From: Acidovorax soli
Lineage (GTDB): Bacteria > Pseudomonadota > Gammaproteobacteria > Burkholderiales > Burkholderiaceae_C
Length of the DNA: 64,000 nt
Reading direction: 5' to 3'
Assembly: GCF_014207955.1 (NCBI RefSeq)
Contig: NZ_JACHLK010000006.1
Coordinates: 62,001 to 126,000, forward strand
Both the position numbers and the translations under genes were made by a program. The notes beneath the pieces were generated by a model. That model made no database searches, had not been told where the DNA came from, and was given only the letters and a program-made list of their open reading frames with translations. Positions 46,220-55,059 of the stretch are shown piece after piece (position 1 is the stretch's first letter; the number at the start of each line of letters is the position of its first letter).

Positions 46220-47995
46220 ATGCGCGACGCCGCCTGGACTGCCCGCATGCGCACCGAGCAGGTGCGGCTGATCTACCGGAACTACCCCTTCACGCTGAGC
46301 GCGAACTTCGGCCTGTGCCTGCTCGTGGTGGCCGCGCTGTGGAACGCAGTGCCCGCCGGAATCCTGCTGGCATGGTGCGGGCTCAGCGGCGCCCTGACGG
46401 CCAAGGGGGCCTGGGACTACCTGCGCTACCGGCGCGCCCTGTCCGGGCCCGTGCCGACGGACGTCGATGCGGCGCAGCAGCGCTTCGCCACGATCGCCTG
46501 GGGCACCGGCCTGGTGTGGGGCGCGGCCGGGCTCGCACCGGCCCTGCTCCCATCGTCCCACGTGCACCAGGTCCTGTTCCCGGCCATCACCGGCATGGCC
46601 TTCGGTGGCGCTGCCTTCCTTTCCACGGACCGGCGGCTGTTCTACGGCTACATCGTGCCCATGCTGGGCCTCACCCTGCTGGGCGTGGCGGGCATGGAAT
46701 CCGGCGCCAGGGTGCTGTTCATCAGCCTGACCCTGGCCCTGGCCTTCGCCACGCTGGCCTTTGCGCACAACGTGCACGCGATGATCCAGCGCTCGCTGAC
46801 GCTGCGCTTCGAGAACATGGACCTGATCGACGCACTGAAACTGCAGAAGGAGCAGGCCGACTACGCCAACCTGTCCAAGTCGCGCTTTCTCGCGGCGGCC
46901 AGCCACGACCTGCGCCAACCCATGCATGCGCTCGGTCTGCTCTTCGAATCGCTGCGCCCGCGCATCGACGCCGACCCGCCCTCGCAGCACCTGCTGCACA
47001 GCATCACGGCCACCATCCACACGCTAGAGGACCAGTTCAACGCCCTGCTGGACATCTCCAAGCTCGATGCCGGGGTGATCGCGTGCGACGTGCAGGCCAT
47101 CCCCCTGTGGCGCACCCTGGCACGGATCGAGGCCGAGTTCGCCCCCGTGGCCGAGCGCAAGGGCCTGCGCTTTGCCCTGCATGGCCCGGCGCCGGGCACG
47201 GCCGTCCGCAGCGATGCAGCGCTGCTGGACCGCATGCTGCGCAACCTGGTGAGCAACGCCATCCAACACACCCCGCACGGCACGGTGCTGGTGGCCTGCC
47301 GCCTGCGGGCCGGCACGGTACGCATCGAGGTGCGCGACAGCGGGCCCGGCATCGCCCCCGAGCTGCACCGGGAGATCTTCCAGGAGTTCTACCAGGTGCA
47401 GAACACCGAGCGGGACCGCAGCCACGGCGTCGGCCTGGGCCTGGCGATCGTGGACCGCCTGAGCCGCATGCTGGACCATCCGGTGTCGCTGCGCTCGGCC
47501 CCGGGCTGCGGCTCCACCTTCACGATCACGGTCCCCGTCTGCGATGCCAGCAGCGCCGCCGCGCCCGCGGGGCCGCCAGCGGCCACCCCGGCCACCGGCG
47601 GGCTGCAGTCGCTGCGGGGGCGCTCGATCGCGGCGATCGACGACGACCCCATCGTGCTGGAGGGCATGCGCCAGCTGTTCGAACACTGGGGCTGCACCTG
47701 GACCGCTGCGGCCAGCGCGGACGAACTGCTGCAGCGGCTGCGCTCGGGCGCCCCCCTGCCCGAGATCGTGATCAGCGACTACCGCCTGCGCGGCGGCGAG
47801 AACGGTGCGCAGGCCATCGCCAAGGTGGTGGCCTTTTGCGGCCGCCCCGTCCCCGGCATTCTGGTGACGGGCGACACCGCGCCAGAGCGCTTGCGCGAGG
47901 CCACGGACAGCGGCCATGCCGTGCTGCACAAGCCGGTGCGTCCCGGCAAGCTGCGCGCGCTGCTGCTGCACCTGCTCGACCGCTCTACGACCTAA
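46220..47995 (+). CDS. Hybrid sensor histidine kinase with C-terminal receiver
   Basis: 591 residues. The N-terminal 185 residues have six or so hydrophobic segments and no obvious periplasmic domain, so the signal is likely sensed in the membrane. The HisKA motif AAASHDLRQPMHALG puts the phospho-His near 229; NLVSNAIQHTP, DSGPGIAP and GVGLGLAIV are the kinase N, G1 and G2 boxes. A receiver from about 470 has its Asp near 520 (EIVISDYRLRGG). The His-to-Asp arrangement allows either a relay or self-inhibition. It shares a transcript with the response regulator and stands before the FeeM cluster. Confidence 0.93.
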   Translation: MRDAAWTARMRTEQVRLIYRNYPFTLSANFGLCLLVVAALWNAVPAGILLAWCGLSGALTAKGAWDYLRYRRALSGPVPTDVDAAQQRFATIAWGTGLVWGAAGLAPALLPSSHVHQVLFPAITGMAFGGAAFLSTDRRLFYGYIVPMLGLTLLGVAGMESGARVLFISLTLALAFATLAFAHNVHAMIQRSLTLRFENMDLIDALKLQKEQADYANLSKSRFLAAASHDLRQPMHALGLLFESLRPRIDADPPSQHLLHSITATIHTLEDQFNALLDISKLDAGVIACDVQAIPLWRTLARIEAEFAPVAERKGLRFALHGPAPGTAVRSDAALLDRMLRNLVSNAIQHTPHGTVLVACRLRAGTVRIEVRDSGPGIAPELHREIFQEFYQVQNTERDRSHGVGLGLAIVDRLSRMLDHPVSLRSAPGCGSTFTITVPVCDASSAAAPAGPPAATPATGGLQSLRGRSIAAIDDDPIVLEGMRQLFEHWGCTWTAAASADELLQRLRSGAPLPEIVISDYRLRGGENGAQAIAKVVAFCGRPVPGILVTGDTAPERLREATDSGHAVLHKPVRPGKLRALLLHLLDRSTT

Positions 47996-48016
47996 GTCTT
48001 AGCCGCTCAGTGCAAT

Positions 48017-48034
48017 GGCCCCCCGGGCCGTTTT
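48017..48034 (+). terminator. Weak terminator after the sensor kinase gene
   Basis: GGCCC, three-base loop, GGGCC, one base, then TTTT. Short stem, so partial readthrough into the FeeM cluster is possible. Confidence 0.45.
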
Positions 48035-48136
48035 GCCCTGAAATCGCGGCATGACCGCCCCATCCTGCACGGCCCCCCGCAGCCATTCCCACGGACCCGG
48101 CGCGGACCCGGACACCGCCCCATTTCGCTGCACGCC

Positions 48137-48823
48137 ATGGACACCGGTGTGAGGCGAGCCCCCCAGCGCGGCGTGGTCGCTGCCAGCCTCGCCCTGACCC
48201 TGCTGCAGATCGCCTTGGTCGAATCCTCCTGGCTGCTGGCCCTCGTGCTGCCCTTGCAATGGGTGCTGGTGCTGCGCCCGATCGAGCGCAGGGAATGGGT
48301 TCTGTTCGCCCTGGTCGGCCCCTTCTTCGTGGCCCAGAACTACATGGCGCTGCGCGCAGGCGCATTTGTCTTTCGGCAGCATGACTTCCTGCTCATGCCC
48401 TGGCACGAGCCCCTGCTGTGGATGGGCTGGTACCTGCACCTCGTGCGCTTCGTGAACGAGCCCGGCCGCAGTGTCCCGCTCGGGCCGGGCGCCTGGTTCG
48501 GGCTCCTGCTCACGGTGCTGGCGTTCTCCTTGTTCGGCAGCGACGCGCAAGCCCAGACCCTCGCCACCTCGGTCTCCTGCGCGGCCCTGCTCGCGCTGTT
48601 CCACACCCGTGCCGACCTGGCCTATGCCCTGTGCGCGGTCGCGCTCGGTGCACTGGTCGAGGGTGTGGGCGTGGGCGCCGGCCTGTGGCACTACCCCGGC
48701 TCGGGGCCGCTACCGATTCCGTTCTGGTCGCTCTCCATGTGGGTGTCGGTCGGCCTGCTGGGCCGCCGCTTCGCCGTTCCCCTGGCCGAAAGGCTGGCCT
48801 CTGCAGGAGCACGCCATGCATGA
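48137..48823 (+). CDS. Multi-pass membrane protein of unknown family
   Basis: 228 residues with about seven hydrophobic segments (for example VAASLALTLLQIALVESSW, WVLFALVGPFFVAQNYMAL and WFGLLLTVLAFSLFG). Charged/aromatic motifs are FRQHDFLLMPWHEPLLWMGWYLH in the middle and EGVGVGAGLWHYPG near 174-187, with several His, Glu and Trp residues that could form an active site within the membrane. The WHYPG pattern vaguely recalls carotenoid-hydratase-like membrane proteins, which I do not claim. It overlaps the FeeM-like gene by eight bases, so it is very likely part of the same pathway (transport, signal reception or modification). Confidence 0.68.
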   Translation: MDTGVRRAPQRGVVAASLALTLLQIALVESSWLLALVLPLQWVLVLRPIERREWVLFALVGPFFVAQNYMALRAGAFVFRQHDFLLMPWHEPLLWMGWYLHLVRFVNEPGRSVPLGPGAWFGLLLTVLAFSLFGSDAQAQTLATSVSCAALLALFHTRADLAYALCAVALGALVEGVGVGAGLWHYPGSGPLPIPFWSLSMWVSVGLLGRRFAVPLAERLASAGARHA

Positions 48824-49586
48824 GCGTAGCAGTGCCCCGGCGATACGGCGCCTGGTGCAGTCCCTCACAGGGCGCCAGGCCAGAGAGGCGCCGTCGAGCA
48901 CCTTGTTCATGCACCCCGAACTGGTGACGGCCGCCCCGGGCCAGGGGTTCAAGATCCGGGTCGCCCGGCGCTCGTCGGTGTTGCAGGACGCCCTGGGCCT
49001 GCTGAACCGGCGCTACCGCCAGCGGGGCTACGGCTCCCAGAGCCTGACCCTGTCGCCCGAGCGCATGACCATCGTGGCCTATGAAGACCGGCAGGTGATC
49101 GGCACGCTCACCGTCCAGCTCGACACCCGCCAGGGCATGCTGTCCGACGCGTGTTTCAAGGAACCGCTCGACGCATTCCGCGCCCGCGGCGCCCTTTTGT
49201 GCGAGTTCACCAAGCTGGCAACCGCCCCCCATGCGCCAATGCCTGCCACACTGGCGTCCATGTTCCATGTGGCGTTCATCTTCGCGCACCAGGTCAACCA
49301 GGCCACGCATGCCGTGGTCGAGGTCAATCCGCGGCATGTGGCCTTCTACACACGGGTACTGGGCTTTGCCGCCCAGGGCGCGGCGGCGGACAACCCGCGC
49401 GTGAAGGCACCGGGCGTGCTGCTGGTGGCCGACTTCACGCAGATCGGGCGCCAGCTGCAGGCGCGCGGCAACCAGGGGGCCGGGGAGCCGCCGCCGTTTT
49501 ACTCGCACAGCTTCTCCAACGCCGAGGAGCAAGGCATTCGCAACCGCATCCGGGCCGCACTGGCGCGGCAGGGGACGGCTCCATGA
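48816..49586 (+). CDS. FeeM-like N-acyl amino acid synthase / exosortase-type acyltransferase
   Basis: 256 residues from the ATG at 48816, with CAGGAG in front. I recognise the fold as a GNAT/LuxI-like acyltransferase of the FeeM group (also annotated PEP-CTERM/exosortase-associated acyltransferase): FKIRVARRSSVLQDALGLLNRRYRQRGY (first part near 50-58), LCEFTKLA, and VNQATHAVVEVNPRHVAFYTRVLGF. FeeM, known from soil DNA, joins an acyl chain from acyl-ACP to tyrosine. Here the amino acid and acyl donor are not known; the nearby acyl-CoA ligase is one conceivable source. The stop overlaps the flavoprotein start as ATGA. No exosortase or PEP-CTERM gene is visible in the window. Confidence 0.72.
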   Translation: MHERSSAPAIRRLVQSLTGRQAREAPSSTLFMHPELVTAAPGQGFKIRVARRSSVLQDALGLLNRRYRQRGYGSQSLTLSPERMTIVAYEDRQVIGTLTVQLDTRQGMLSDACFKEPLDAFRARGALLCEFTKLATAPHAPMPATLASMFHVAFIFAHQVNQATHAVVEVNPRHVAFYTRVLGFAAQGAAADNPRVKAPGVLLVADFTQIGRQLQARGNQGAGEPPPFYSHSFSNAEEQGIRNRIRAALARQGTAP

Positions 49587-51205
49587 ACGCCGTGCCGCAC
49601 CCGGAACAGGCCCTGAACCGGGCGCTGGCGGAGTGGCGCACCCTGCTCGGCGCCGACGGCGTGCTGGCCGCACAGGCAGCGGCCGAGCGCTATGGTGCGG
49701 GCGGTGCGCGCACCATACCGGCGGCCCTGCGCCCGACTGCCGCGGCCAGCGTGGCGCCGATCGTGCGCATCGCCGCGCAGCACCGCATCCGCCTGCACCC
49801 CGTCAGCACCGGGCGCAACTGGGGCTACGGCGGCGCCTGTCCCCCATCGGACCATTGTGTGGTGCTCGACCTGTCACGGCTCAACCGCATCATCGCGGTG
49901 GACGCCGAACTCGGCACCGTGACCCTGGAACCCGGCGTCACCCAGGGGCAGTTGCGTGCGCACCTGGACCAGTTGGGCCTGCCCTTCATGGTGCCGACCA
50001 CCGGTGCCGGCACCAGCACCAGCCTGGTGGGCAATGCGCTGGAGCGGGGCTACGGCATCACGCCGCATGCCGACCATTTCGACGCCGTCATCGCCCTCGA
50101 AGCCGTGCTGCCCGACGGCAGCCTCTACCGGCCCCGGCTCGCCACCCTGGGCGGCGAACGCATGGTGCCGGGCTACAAATGGGGCATCGGCCCCTACCTG
50201 GACGGGCTGTTCTCGCAGTCGAACTTCGGCGTCGTCACGCAGATGACGATCGCGCTGGCCCGGCGCCCGCCGCATGTGGAGGCCTTCTATATCTTCCTGG
50301 ACCGGCCGGACCAGCTGGCGCCGGCCATCGTGGCGCTGCGCGGGCTGCTGCGCTCCGTGGGCGGGGTCATGGGCGGCGTCAACATCCTCAACGGCTACCG
50401 CCTGGCGTCGATGGCCTGCCCCTACCCCGCAGGCCCCCTGGCACGCGGCGAGCCCCTGCAGGCCCAGGAGCTCTCCGCGCTGCTGCAGGCCCACCGCCTG
50501 GGCGCCTACCTGGTCGTGGGCAGCGTCTACAGCGAGGCACCGGTGGCCCGCGCGGCGATCGCGGCGATCCGGCGCGGCTTTGCCCATTGCAGCGGCCGCA
50601 GCGTCAGCCTGACCCGCCGCAAGGCCGTCTTGCTGCAGCGCCTGGCGCTGCGTTTCCCGCGCCTGGGCGCACGCCTGGGCCTGGGCCAGGACCAGGCCAC
50701 GCGCATGCTCAGCGCCCTGAACCTGATGGAAGGCATTCCCGACGATCTGGCGCTGCGCCTGCCCTACTGGAAAACGGGCGCCCCCCTGCCCGACGACCTG
50801 CCACGCGACCTCCTGAACGGAGAACGCGGCCTGATCTGGTACGCCCCGCTGGTGCCCATGGTGCCGGACACCGTGCTCGCCTTCGAGGCCATGGTCCACC
50901 GGGTGTGCCTGGCGCACGGATTCGAGCCCCTGATCACGCTCACCAGCCTGTCCGAGCGCTGCTTCGACAGCTCCGTGCCCCTGCTCTTCGATGGCCGCTC
51001 GCCCGCCGAGACGGAACGCGCCTGGCGCTGCTTCGACGCGCTGTTCGACGAAGGCCGCCAACTGGGCATCGTGCCCTACCGCGTGGGCTCGCAGGCCTTC
51101 CACAAGCTCGAGGGCGGGGACGATCCCGCCCTGGCACTGGCCCGCCGCCTCCGGCAGTCGCTGGACCCCGACGGCATCCTTTCTCCGGGCCGATACAACC
51201 TCTGA
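49583..51205 (+). CDS. FAD-linked oxidase resembling p-cresol methylhydroxylase/vanillyl-alcohol oxidase
   Basis: 540 residues. The PCMH-type FAD domain has STGRNWGYGGACPPSDHC (near 73-90), VTLEPGVTQGQL and PTTGAGTSTSLVGNALERGYG (near 138-153), then GITPHADHFDAVIALE. These motifs match the flavoprotein family of 4-cresol and vanillyl-alcohol oxidation. The C-terminal oxidase domain is present with DPDGILSPGRY at the end. It probably oxidises a phenol-type compound; an N-acyl tyrosine made by the FeeM-like enzyme would suit but is inference. Signal peptide not seen, so cytoplasmic. Confidence 0.82.
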   Translation: MNAVPHPEQALNRALAEWRTLLGADGVLAAQAAAERYGAGGARTIPAALRPTAAASVAPIVRIAAQHRIRLHPVSTGRNWGYGGACPPSDHCVVLDLSRLNRIIAVDAELGTVTLEPGVTQGQLRAHLDQLGLPFMVPTTGAGTSTSLVGNALERGYGITPHADHFDAVIALEAVLPDGSLYRPRLATLGGERMVPGYKWGIGPYLDGLFSQSNFGVVTQMTIALARRPPHVEAFYIFLDRPDQLAPAIVALRGLLRSVGGVMGGVNILNGYRLASMACPYPAGPLARGEPLQAQELSALLQAHRLGAYLVVGSVYSEAPVARAAIAAIRRGFAHCSGRSVSLTRRKAVLLQRLALRFPRLGARLGLGQDQATRMLSALNLMEGIPDDLALRLPYWKTGAPLPDDLPRDLLNGERGLIWYAPLVPMVPDTVLAFEAMVHRVCLAHGFEPLITLTSLSERCFDSSVPLLFDGRSPAETERAWRCFDALFDEGRQLGIVPYRVGSQAFHKLEGGDDPALALARRLRQSLDPDGILSPGRYNL

Positions 51206-51327
51206 CGGCCCCGCCCCACCGGCGGACGCAAGACCGCGGGCGCTGCGCCCAACCCACCTCTGCGGCCGGTGAACGGCGACCCTGGCGCACGGTGAAGATG
51301 GCCCCATGCACGGGTTTTCACCGATTA

Positions 51328-51351
51328 GCAAACGTTTGCGCAAACGTTTGC
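51328..51351. promoter_or_regulatory. Tandem LacI-family operators of the ribose operon
   Basis: The 12-base palindrome GCAAACGTTTGC occurs twice without a gap (51328-51339 and 51340-51351). Its CG centre with A/T-rich arms is the hallmark of LacI-family sites such as those of RbsR. It lies about 118 bases before rbsB and overlaps the likely -35 and spacer. RbsR encoded at 55060 is the expected ligand-controlled repressor. Confidence 0.85.
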
Positions 51352-51363
51352 TTTTAGTATGAT
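51336..51363 (+). promoter_or_regulatory. Probable rbs promoter overlapping the operators
   Basis: TATGAT (51358-51363) is a good -10. A TTGCGC (51336-51341) lies 16 bases upstream as a weak -35 within the operators. Repressor bound there would block RNA polymerase. Confidence 0.5.
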
Positions 51364-51468
51364 CGCCGGGCGACCACGCACTGGCCAGGCATGCGCCGGG
51401 GCTTCCTCGCGCAATCCCGCGCCGCTTTTCGGTGCCATGCCTCGCCCACCATTCCAACAGGAGACACC

Positions 51469-52422
51469 ATGCAGTTCACCCGCCGTTCCGTTCAGACCGC
51501 CGCCGCAGTTGCCGTGCTCGGCGCCATGTTTGCCAGCCCTGTGTGGGCGCAGGACAAGCCCAAGATCGCCCTGGTCATGAAGTCGCTGGCCAACGAGTTC
51601 TTCCGCACCATGGAAGACGGCGCCAAGGCGCACCAGAAGGCCCACGCCAGCGAGTACACGCTGCTGGCCAACGGCATCAAGAACGAGACCGACACGGCGG
51701 CCCAGATCAAGATGATCGAGCAGGCCGTGGCCCAGAAGGTCAGCGCCATCGTGCTGGCCCCGGCCGACTCCAAGGCCCTGGTGCCCGCCGTCAAGGCCGC
51801 CGTGGACAAGGGCATCATCGTGGTCAACATCGACAACCGCCTGGACGGCGATGCCCTGAAGGAAAAGGGCCTCACCGTGCCCTTCGTCGGCCCCGACAAC
51901 CGCGCCGGCGCCAAGCTGGTGGGCGATCACCTGGCCAAGTCGCTCAAGTCGGGCGACAAGGTGGGCATCATCGAAGGCGTGTCGACCACCTTCAATGCAC
52001 AGCAGCGCACCCTGGGCTACAAGGACGCCATGCAGGCCGCCGGCATCAACGTGGTGGGCGTGCAGTCGGGCCAATGGGAGATCGAGAAGGGCAACACCGT
52101 GGCCGCCGGCATGCTGCGCGAGCACCCCGACCTCACGGCCCTCCTGGCGGGCAACGACAGCATGGCGCTGGGCGTGGTGGCCGCCGTCAAGGCCGCAGGC
52201 AAGACCGGCAAGGTGCAGGTGGTGGGCTATGACAACATCGGCGCCATCAAGCCCATGCTGGCCGATGGCCGCGTGCTTGCCACCGCCGACCAGTACGCCG
52301 CCAAGCAGGCCGTGTTCGGCATCGAGCTGGCGCAAAAGGCCATCGCCGCCAAGACGCCCCAGGCCCAGTTGCCCGCCGAGGTGAAGACCGAGGTGGTGCT
52401 GGTCACCAAGGGCAGCAAGTAA
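51469..52422 (+). CDS. rbsB: Ribose ABC transporter substrate-binding protein
   Basis: 317 residues from the ATG at 51469, preceded by CAGGAG. Signal peptide with cleavage near 27 (SPVWAQ). Periplasmic binding fold of the ribose/galactose family: PKIALVMKSLANEFFRTMEDGA, VPFVGPDNRAGAK, TTFNAQQRTLGYKDAMQ. Ligand assigned as ribose from the operon with rbsK and rbsD; binding residues not checked in structure. First gene of rbsBACRKD. Confidence 0.93.
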   Translation: MQFTRRSVQTAAAVAVLGAMFASPVWAQDKPKIALVMKSLANEFFRTMEDGAKAHQKAHASEYTLLANGIKNETDTAAQIKMIEQAVAQKVSAIVLAPADSKALVPAVKAAVDKGIIVVNIDNRLDGDALKEKGLTVPFVGPDNRAGAKLVGDHLAKSLKSGDKVGIIEGVSTTFNAQQRTLGYKDAMQAAGINVVGVQSGQWEIEKGNTVAAGMLREHPDLTALLAGNDSMALGVVAAVKAAGKTGKVQVVGYDNIGAIKPMLADGRVLATADQYAAKQAVFGIELAQKAIAAKTPQAQLPAEVKTEVVLVTKGSK

Positions 52423-52440
52423 GCTTTCTCCGCCGTCCCC

Positions 52441-54039
52441 ATGAGCCAGTCCCCCTCGTCGCCCCCTGCCGCCCCGCTGCTGTCGATCGCCGCGGTGGGC
52501 AAGGACTACACCGCCACCGTGCTCGATGGCGTGACGCTGTCGCTCAACGCCGGCGAGGTGCTGGCCCTCACGGGGGAGAACGGGGCGGGCAAGAGCACGC
52601 TGTCCAAGATCGTCTGCGGGTTGGAGCAGGCCACGCGCGGCGGCATGCGCCTGGCCGGCGCAACCTATGCCCCGGCCTCGCGCCGCGAGGCCGAGCGCCT
52701 GGGCGTGCGCATGGTGATGCAGGAACTGGGCCTGGTGCCCACGCTCACCGTGGCCGAGAACCTGCTCATGGGCCGCCTGCCGCACCGCGCAGGCTGGGTG
52801 CGCCAGGGCGCGCTGCATGCGGCCGCCCGCACGCAGTTGGCCAAGATCGGCCTGGAGCACATCGACCCGGCCACGCCCGTGGCGCGCCTGGGCATCGGCC
52901 AGCAGCAGATGGTGGAGATCGCGCGCAACCTGCAGGACGACACGCGCATCCTGGTGCTCGATGAGCCCACGGCCATGCTCACCCCGCGCGAGACCAACTA
53001 CCTGTTCGAGCAGATCGCACGCCTCACAGCGCGCGGCGTGGCCATCATCTATGTGTCGCACCGGCTGGAGGAGCTGCGCCGCATCGCCGACCGCGTGGCC
53101 GTGCTGCGCGACGGCCGCCTGGTCGACGCGCGCCCCATGGCCGGCCTGAGCGAGGACGACCTGGTGCAGCGCATGGTGGGCCGCTCGGTCAACGACCTGG
53201 AGCACCGCCCGCGCCGCACGGCCGGCCCGGTGGTCCTCAGCGCCCAGGGCATAGGCCGTGGCACGGCCGTGCAGGACGTGAGCCTGGAGCTGCGCGCGGG
53301 CGAGGTGTTCGGCATCGCGGGCCTGGTGGGCTCGGGTCGCACCGAACTCGTGCGCCTGCTGTTCGGGGCCGATCGCGCCGATCGGGGCAACGTGACGCTG
53401 CACCCTGAGGATTCCGCCGCAGGCACCGCACCGCGCGTGCTGCCGCGCGGCTTTGCCTCGCCGCTCCAAGCGATTGCCGCTGGCGTGGGCCTGGTCACCG
53501 AAGACCGCAAGTCCCAGGGCCTGCTGCTGGCCCAGTCCATTCGCGTCAACGCCACGCTGTCGGACCTGTCCGCGATCTCGCGCGCAGGCTGGCTGCAACG
53601 CGCCAAGGAAAACCGCCTGGTGCAGGGCTTCGTCCAGACGCTGGGCATCCGCTGCCGCAGCCCGGAGCAGCCGGTGGGCACGCTCTCGGGCGGCAACCAG
53701 CAGAAGGTGGTGTTCGCACGCTGGCTGCACCGCGAAGGCCGGGTGCTGCTGCTCGACGAACCCACGCGCGGCGTGGATGTGGGCGCGCGCGCCGAACTCT
53801 ATGGCGAACTCGACCGCATGGCCGCCAACGGGCGCGCCCTGCTCATGGTCTCGTCCGACCTGCGCGAACTGATGGCCATGGCCGACCGCATCGGCGTGAT
53901 GAGCGCCGGCCGCCTGGTGGCCGTGTTCGAGCGCGGCCAGTGGTCCGAGCAATCGCTGCTGGCCGCCGCATTCTCCGAGCCGGGCGGGCGCGACGCCCCC
54001 GCCCACTCCCCTTCCCCTTCTTCTCCCGCCACCGCATGA
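52441..54039 (+). CDS. rbsA: Ribose ABC transporter ATP-binding protein
   Basis: 532 residues with two ATPase domains. First: Walker A GENGAGKST (45-53), Walker B VLDEPTAML; signature IGQQQMVEIA. Second: GLVGSGRTE (near 296), the usual degenerate Walker A, and LSGGNQQKVVFA near 415. Both halves are intact. Starts 18 bases after rbsB; its stop overlaps rbsC as ATGA. Confidence 0.94.
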   Translation: MSQSPSSPPAAPLLSIAAVGKDYTATVLDGVTLSLNAGEVLALTGENGAGKSTLSKIVCGLEQATRGGMRLAGATYAPASRREAERLGVRMVMQELGLVPTLTVAENLLMGRLPHRAGWVRQGALHAAARTQLAKIGLEHIDPATPVARLGIGQQQMVEIARNLQDDTRILVLDEPTAMLTPRETNYLFEQIARLTARGVAIIYVSHRLEELRRIADRVAVLRDGRLVDARPMAGLSEDDLVQRMVGRSVNDLEHRPRRTAGPVVLSAQGIGRGTAVQDVSLELRAGEVFGIAGLVGSGRTELVRLLFGADRADRGNVTLHPEDSAAGTAPRVLPRGFASPLQAIAAGVGLVTEDRKSQGLLLAQSIRVNATLSDLSAISRAGWLQRAKENRLVQGFVQTLGIRCRSPEQPVGTLSGGNQQKVVFARWLHREGRVLLLDEPTRGVDVGARAELYGELDRMAANGRALLMVSSDLRELMAMADRIGVMSAGRLVAVFERGQWSEQSLLAAAFSEPGGRDAPAHSPSPSSPATA

Positions 54040-55025
54040 ACGCCCCCGCATCCCCTGCTTCCGCAGCGCCCCGCCCCACGCCTGCCTGGCGCAGCCAGCT
54101 CGGCACCTACCTCGGCCTGCTGGCCGTACTGGCGGGCATGGTGGCACTGTTCTCCACGCTGTCCGAGTATTTCTGGAGCGCCGAGACCTTCATCACCATC
54201 GCCAACGAGATCCCGGCGCTGGCCGTGATGGCGGTGGGCATGACCTTCGTGCTCATCATCGCGGGCATCGACCTGTCGGTGGGCTCGGTGATGGCGCTGT
54301 CCGCCGCCACTTCGGCCGCGGCCATCGTGCAGTGGAAATGGAGCGTGCCCGCCGCCGCGCTGCTGGCCTTGGCGACGGGGCTGATCTGCGGCACGGTCAC
54401 GGGCGCCGTCTCGGTGGCCTGGCGCCTGCCGACCTTCATCGTCTCGCTGGGCATGCTCGAAGCCGTGCGCGGTGGTGCCTATGTGGTCACGGACTCGCGC
54501 ACGCAGTATGTGGGTGACGCCATCTCGTGGCTGGCCGCCCCCCTGCTCGGCGGCATCTCGGTGGCCTTTCTGATCGCGCTGCTGCTCGTGGTGGCGGCGC
54601 AGCTGGTGCTCACGCGCACGGTCTTCGGCCGCAGCGTGGTGGGCATCGGCACCAACGAGGAGGCCATGCGCCTGGCGGGCGTGGACCCGCGGCCCGTGCG
54701 CATCATCGTGTTCGCCATGACCGGCCTGCTCGCAGGCCTGGCCGGGCTGATGCAGTCGGCCCGGCTGGAGGCGGCCGACCCCAATGCCGGCACCGGCATG
54801 GAGCTGCAGGTGATCGCCGCCGTGGTGATCGGCGGCACCAGCCTGATGGGCGGACGGGGCTCGGTGGTGAACACGGCCTTCGGCGTGCTCATCATCGCGG
54901 TGCTGGAGGCGGGCCTGGCCCAGGTGGGCGCAAGCGAGCCGAGCAAGCGCATCATCACGGGGGTGGTGATCGTCGCCGCCGTCATCGTGGACACCCTGCG
55001 CCAGCGGCGCGCCGCCGCGGCATGA
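54036..55025 (+). CDS. rbsC: Ribose ABC transporter permease
   Basis: 329 residues, about eight to ten membrane helices. Family landmarks: GIDLSVGSVMAL (near 84-95), AWRLPTFIVSLGM, GTNEEAMRLAGV, GGRGSVVNTAFGVL. Forms the channel with RbsA. Coupled to rbsA by a four-base overlap; 34 bases separate it from rbsR. Confidence 0.94.
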   Translation: MNAPASPASAAPRPTPAWRSQLGTYLGLLAVLAGMVALFSTLSEYFWSAETFITIANEIPALAVMAVGMTFVLIIAGIDLSVGSVMALSAATSAAAIVQWKWSVPAAALLALATGLICGTVTGAVSVAWRLPTFIVSLGMLEAVRGGAYVVTDSRTQYVGDAISWLAAPLLGGISVAFLIALLLVVAAQLVLTRTVFGRSVVGIGTNEEAMRLAGVDPRPVRIIVFAMTGLLAGLAGLMQSARLEAADPNAGTGMELQVIAAVVIGGTSLMGGRGSVVNTAFGVLIIAVLEAGLAQVGASEPSKRIITGVVIVAAVIVDTLRQRRAAAA

Positions 55026-55059
55026 TCCCCCCGTCTCCGAACCTTTCCTGATTTTCTGC

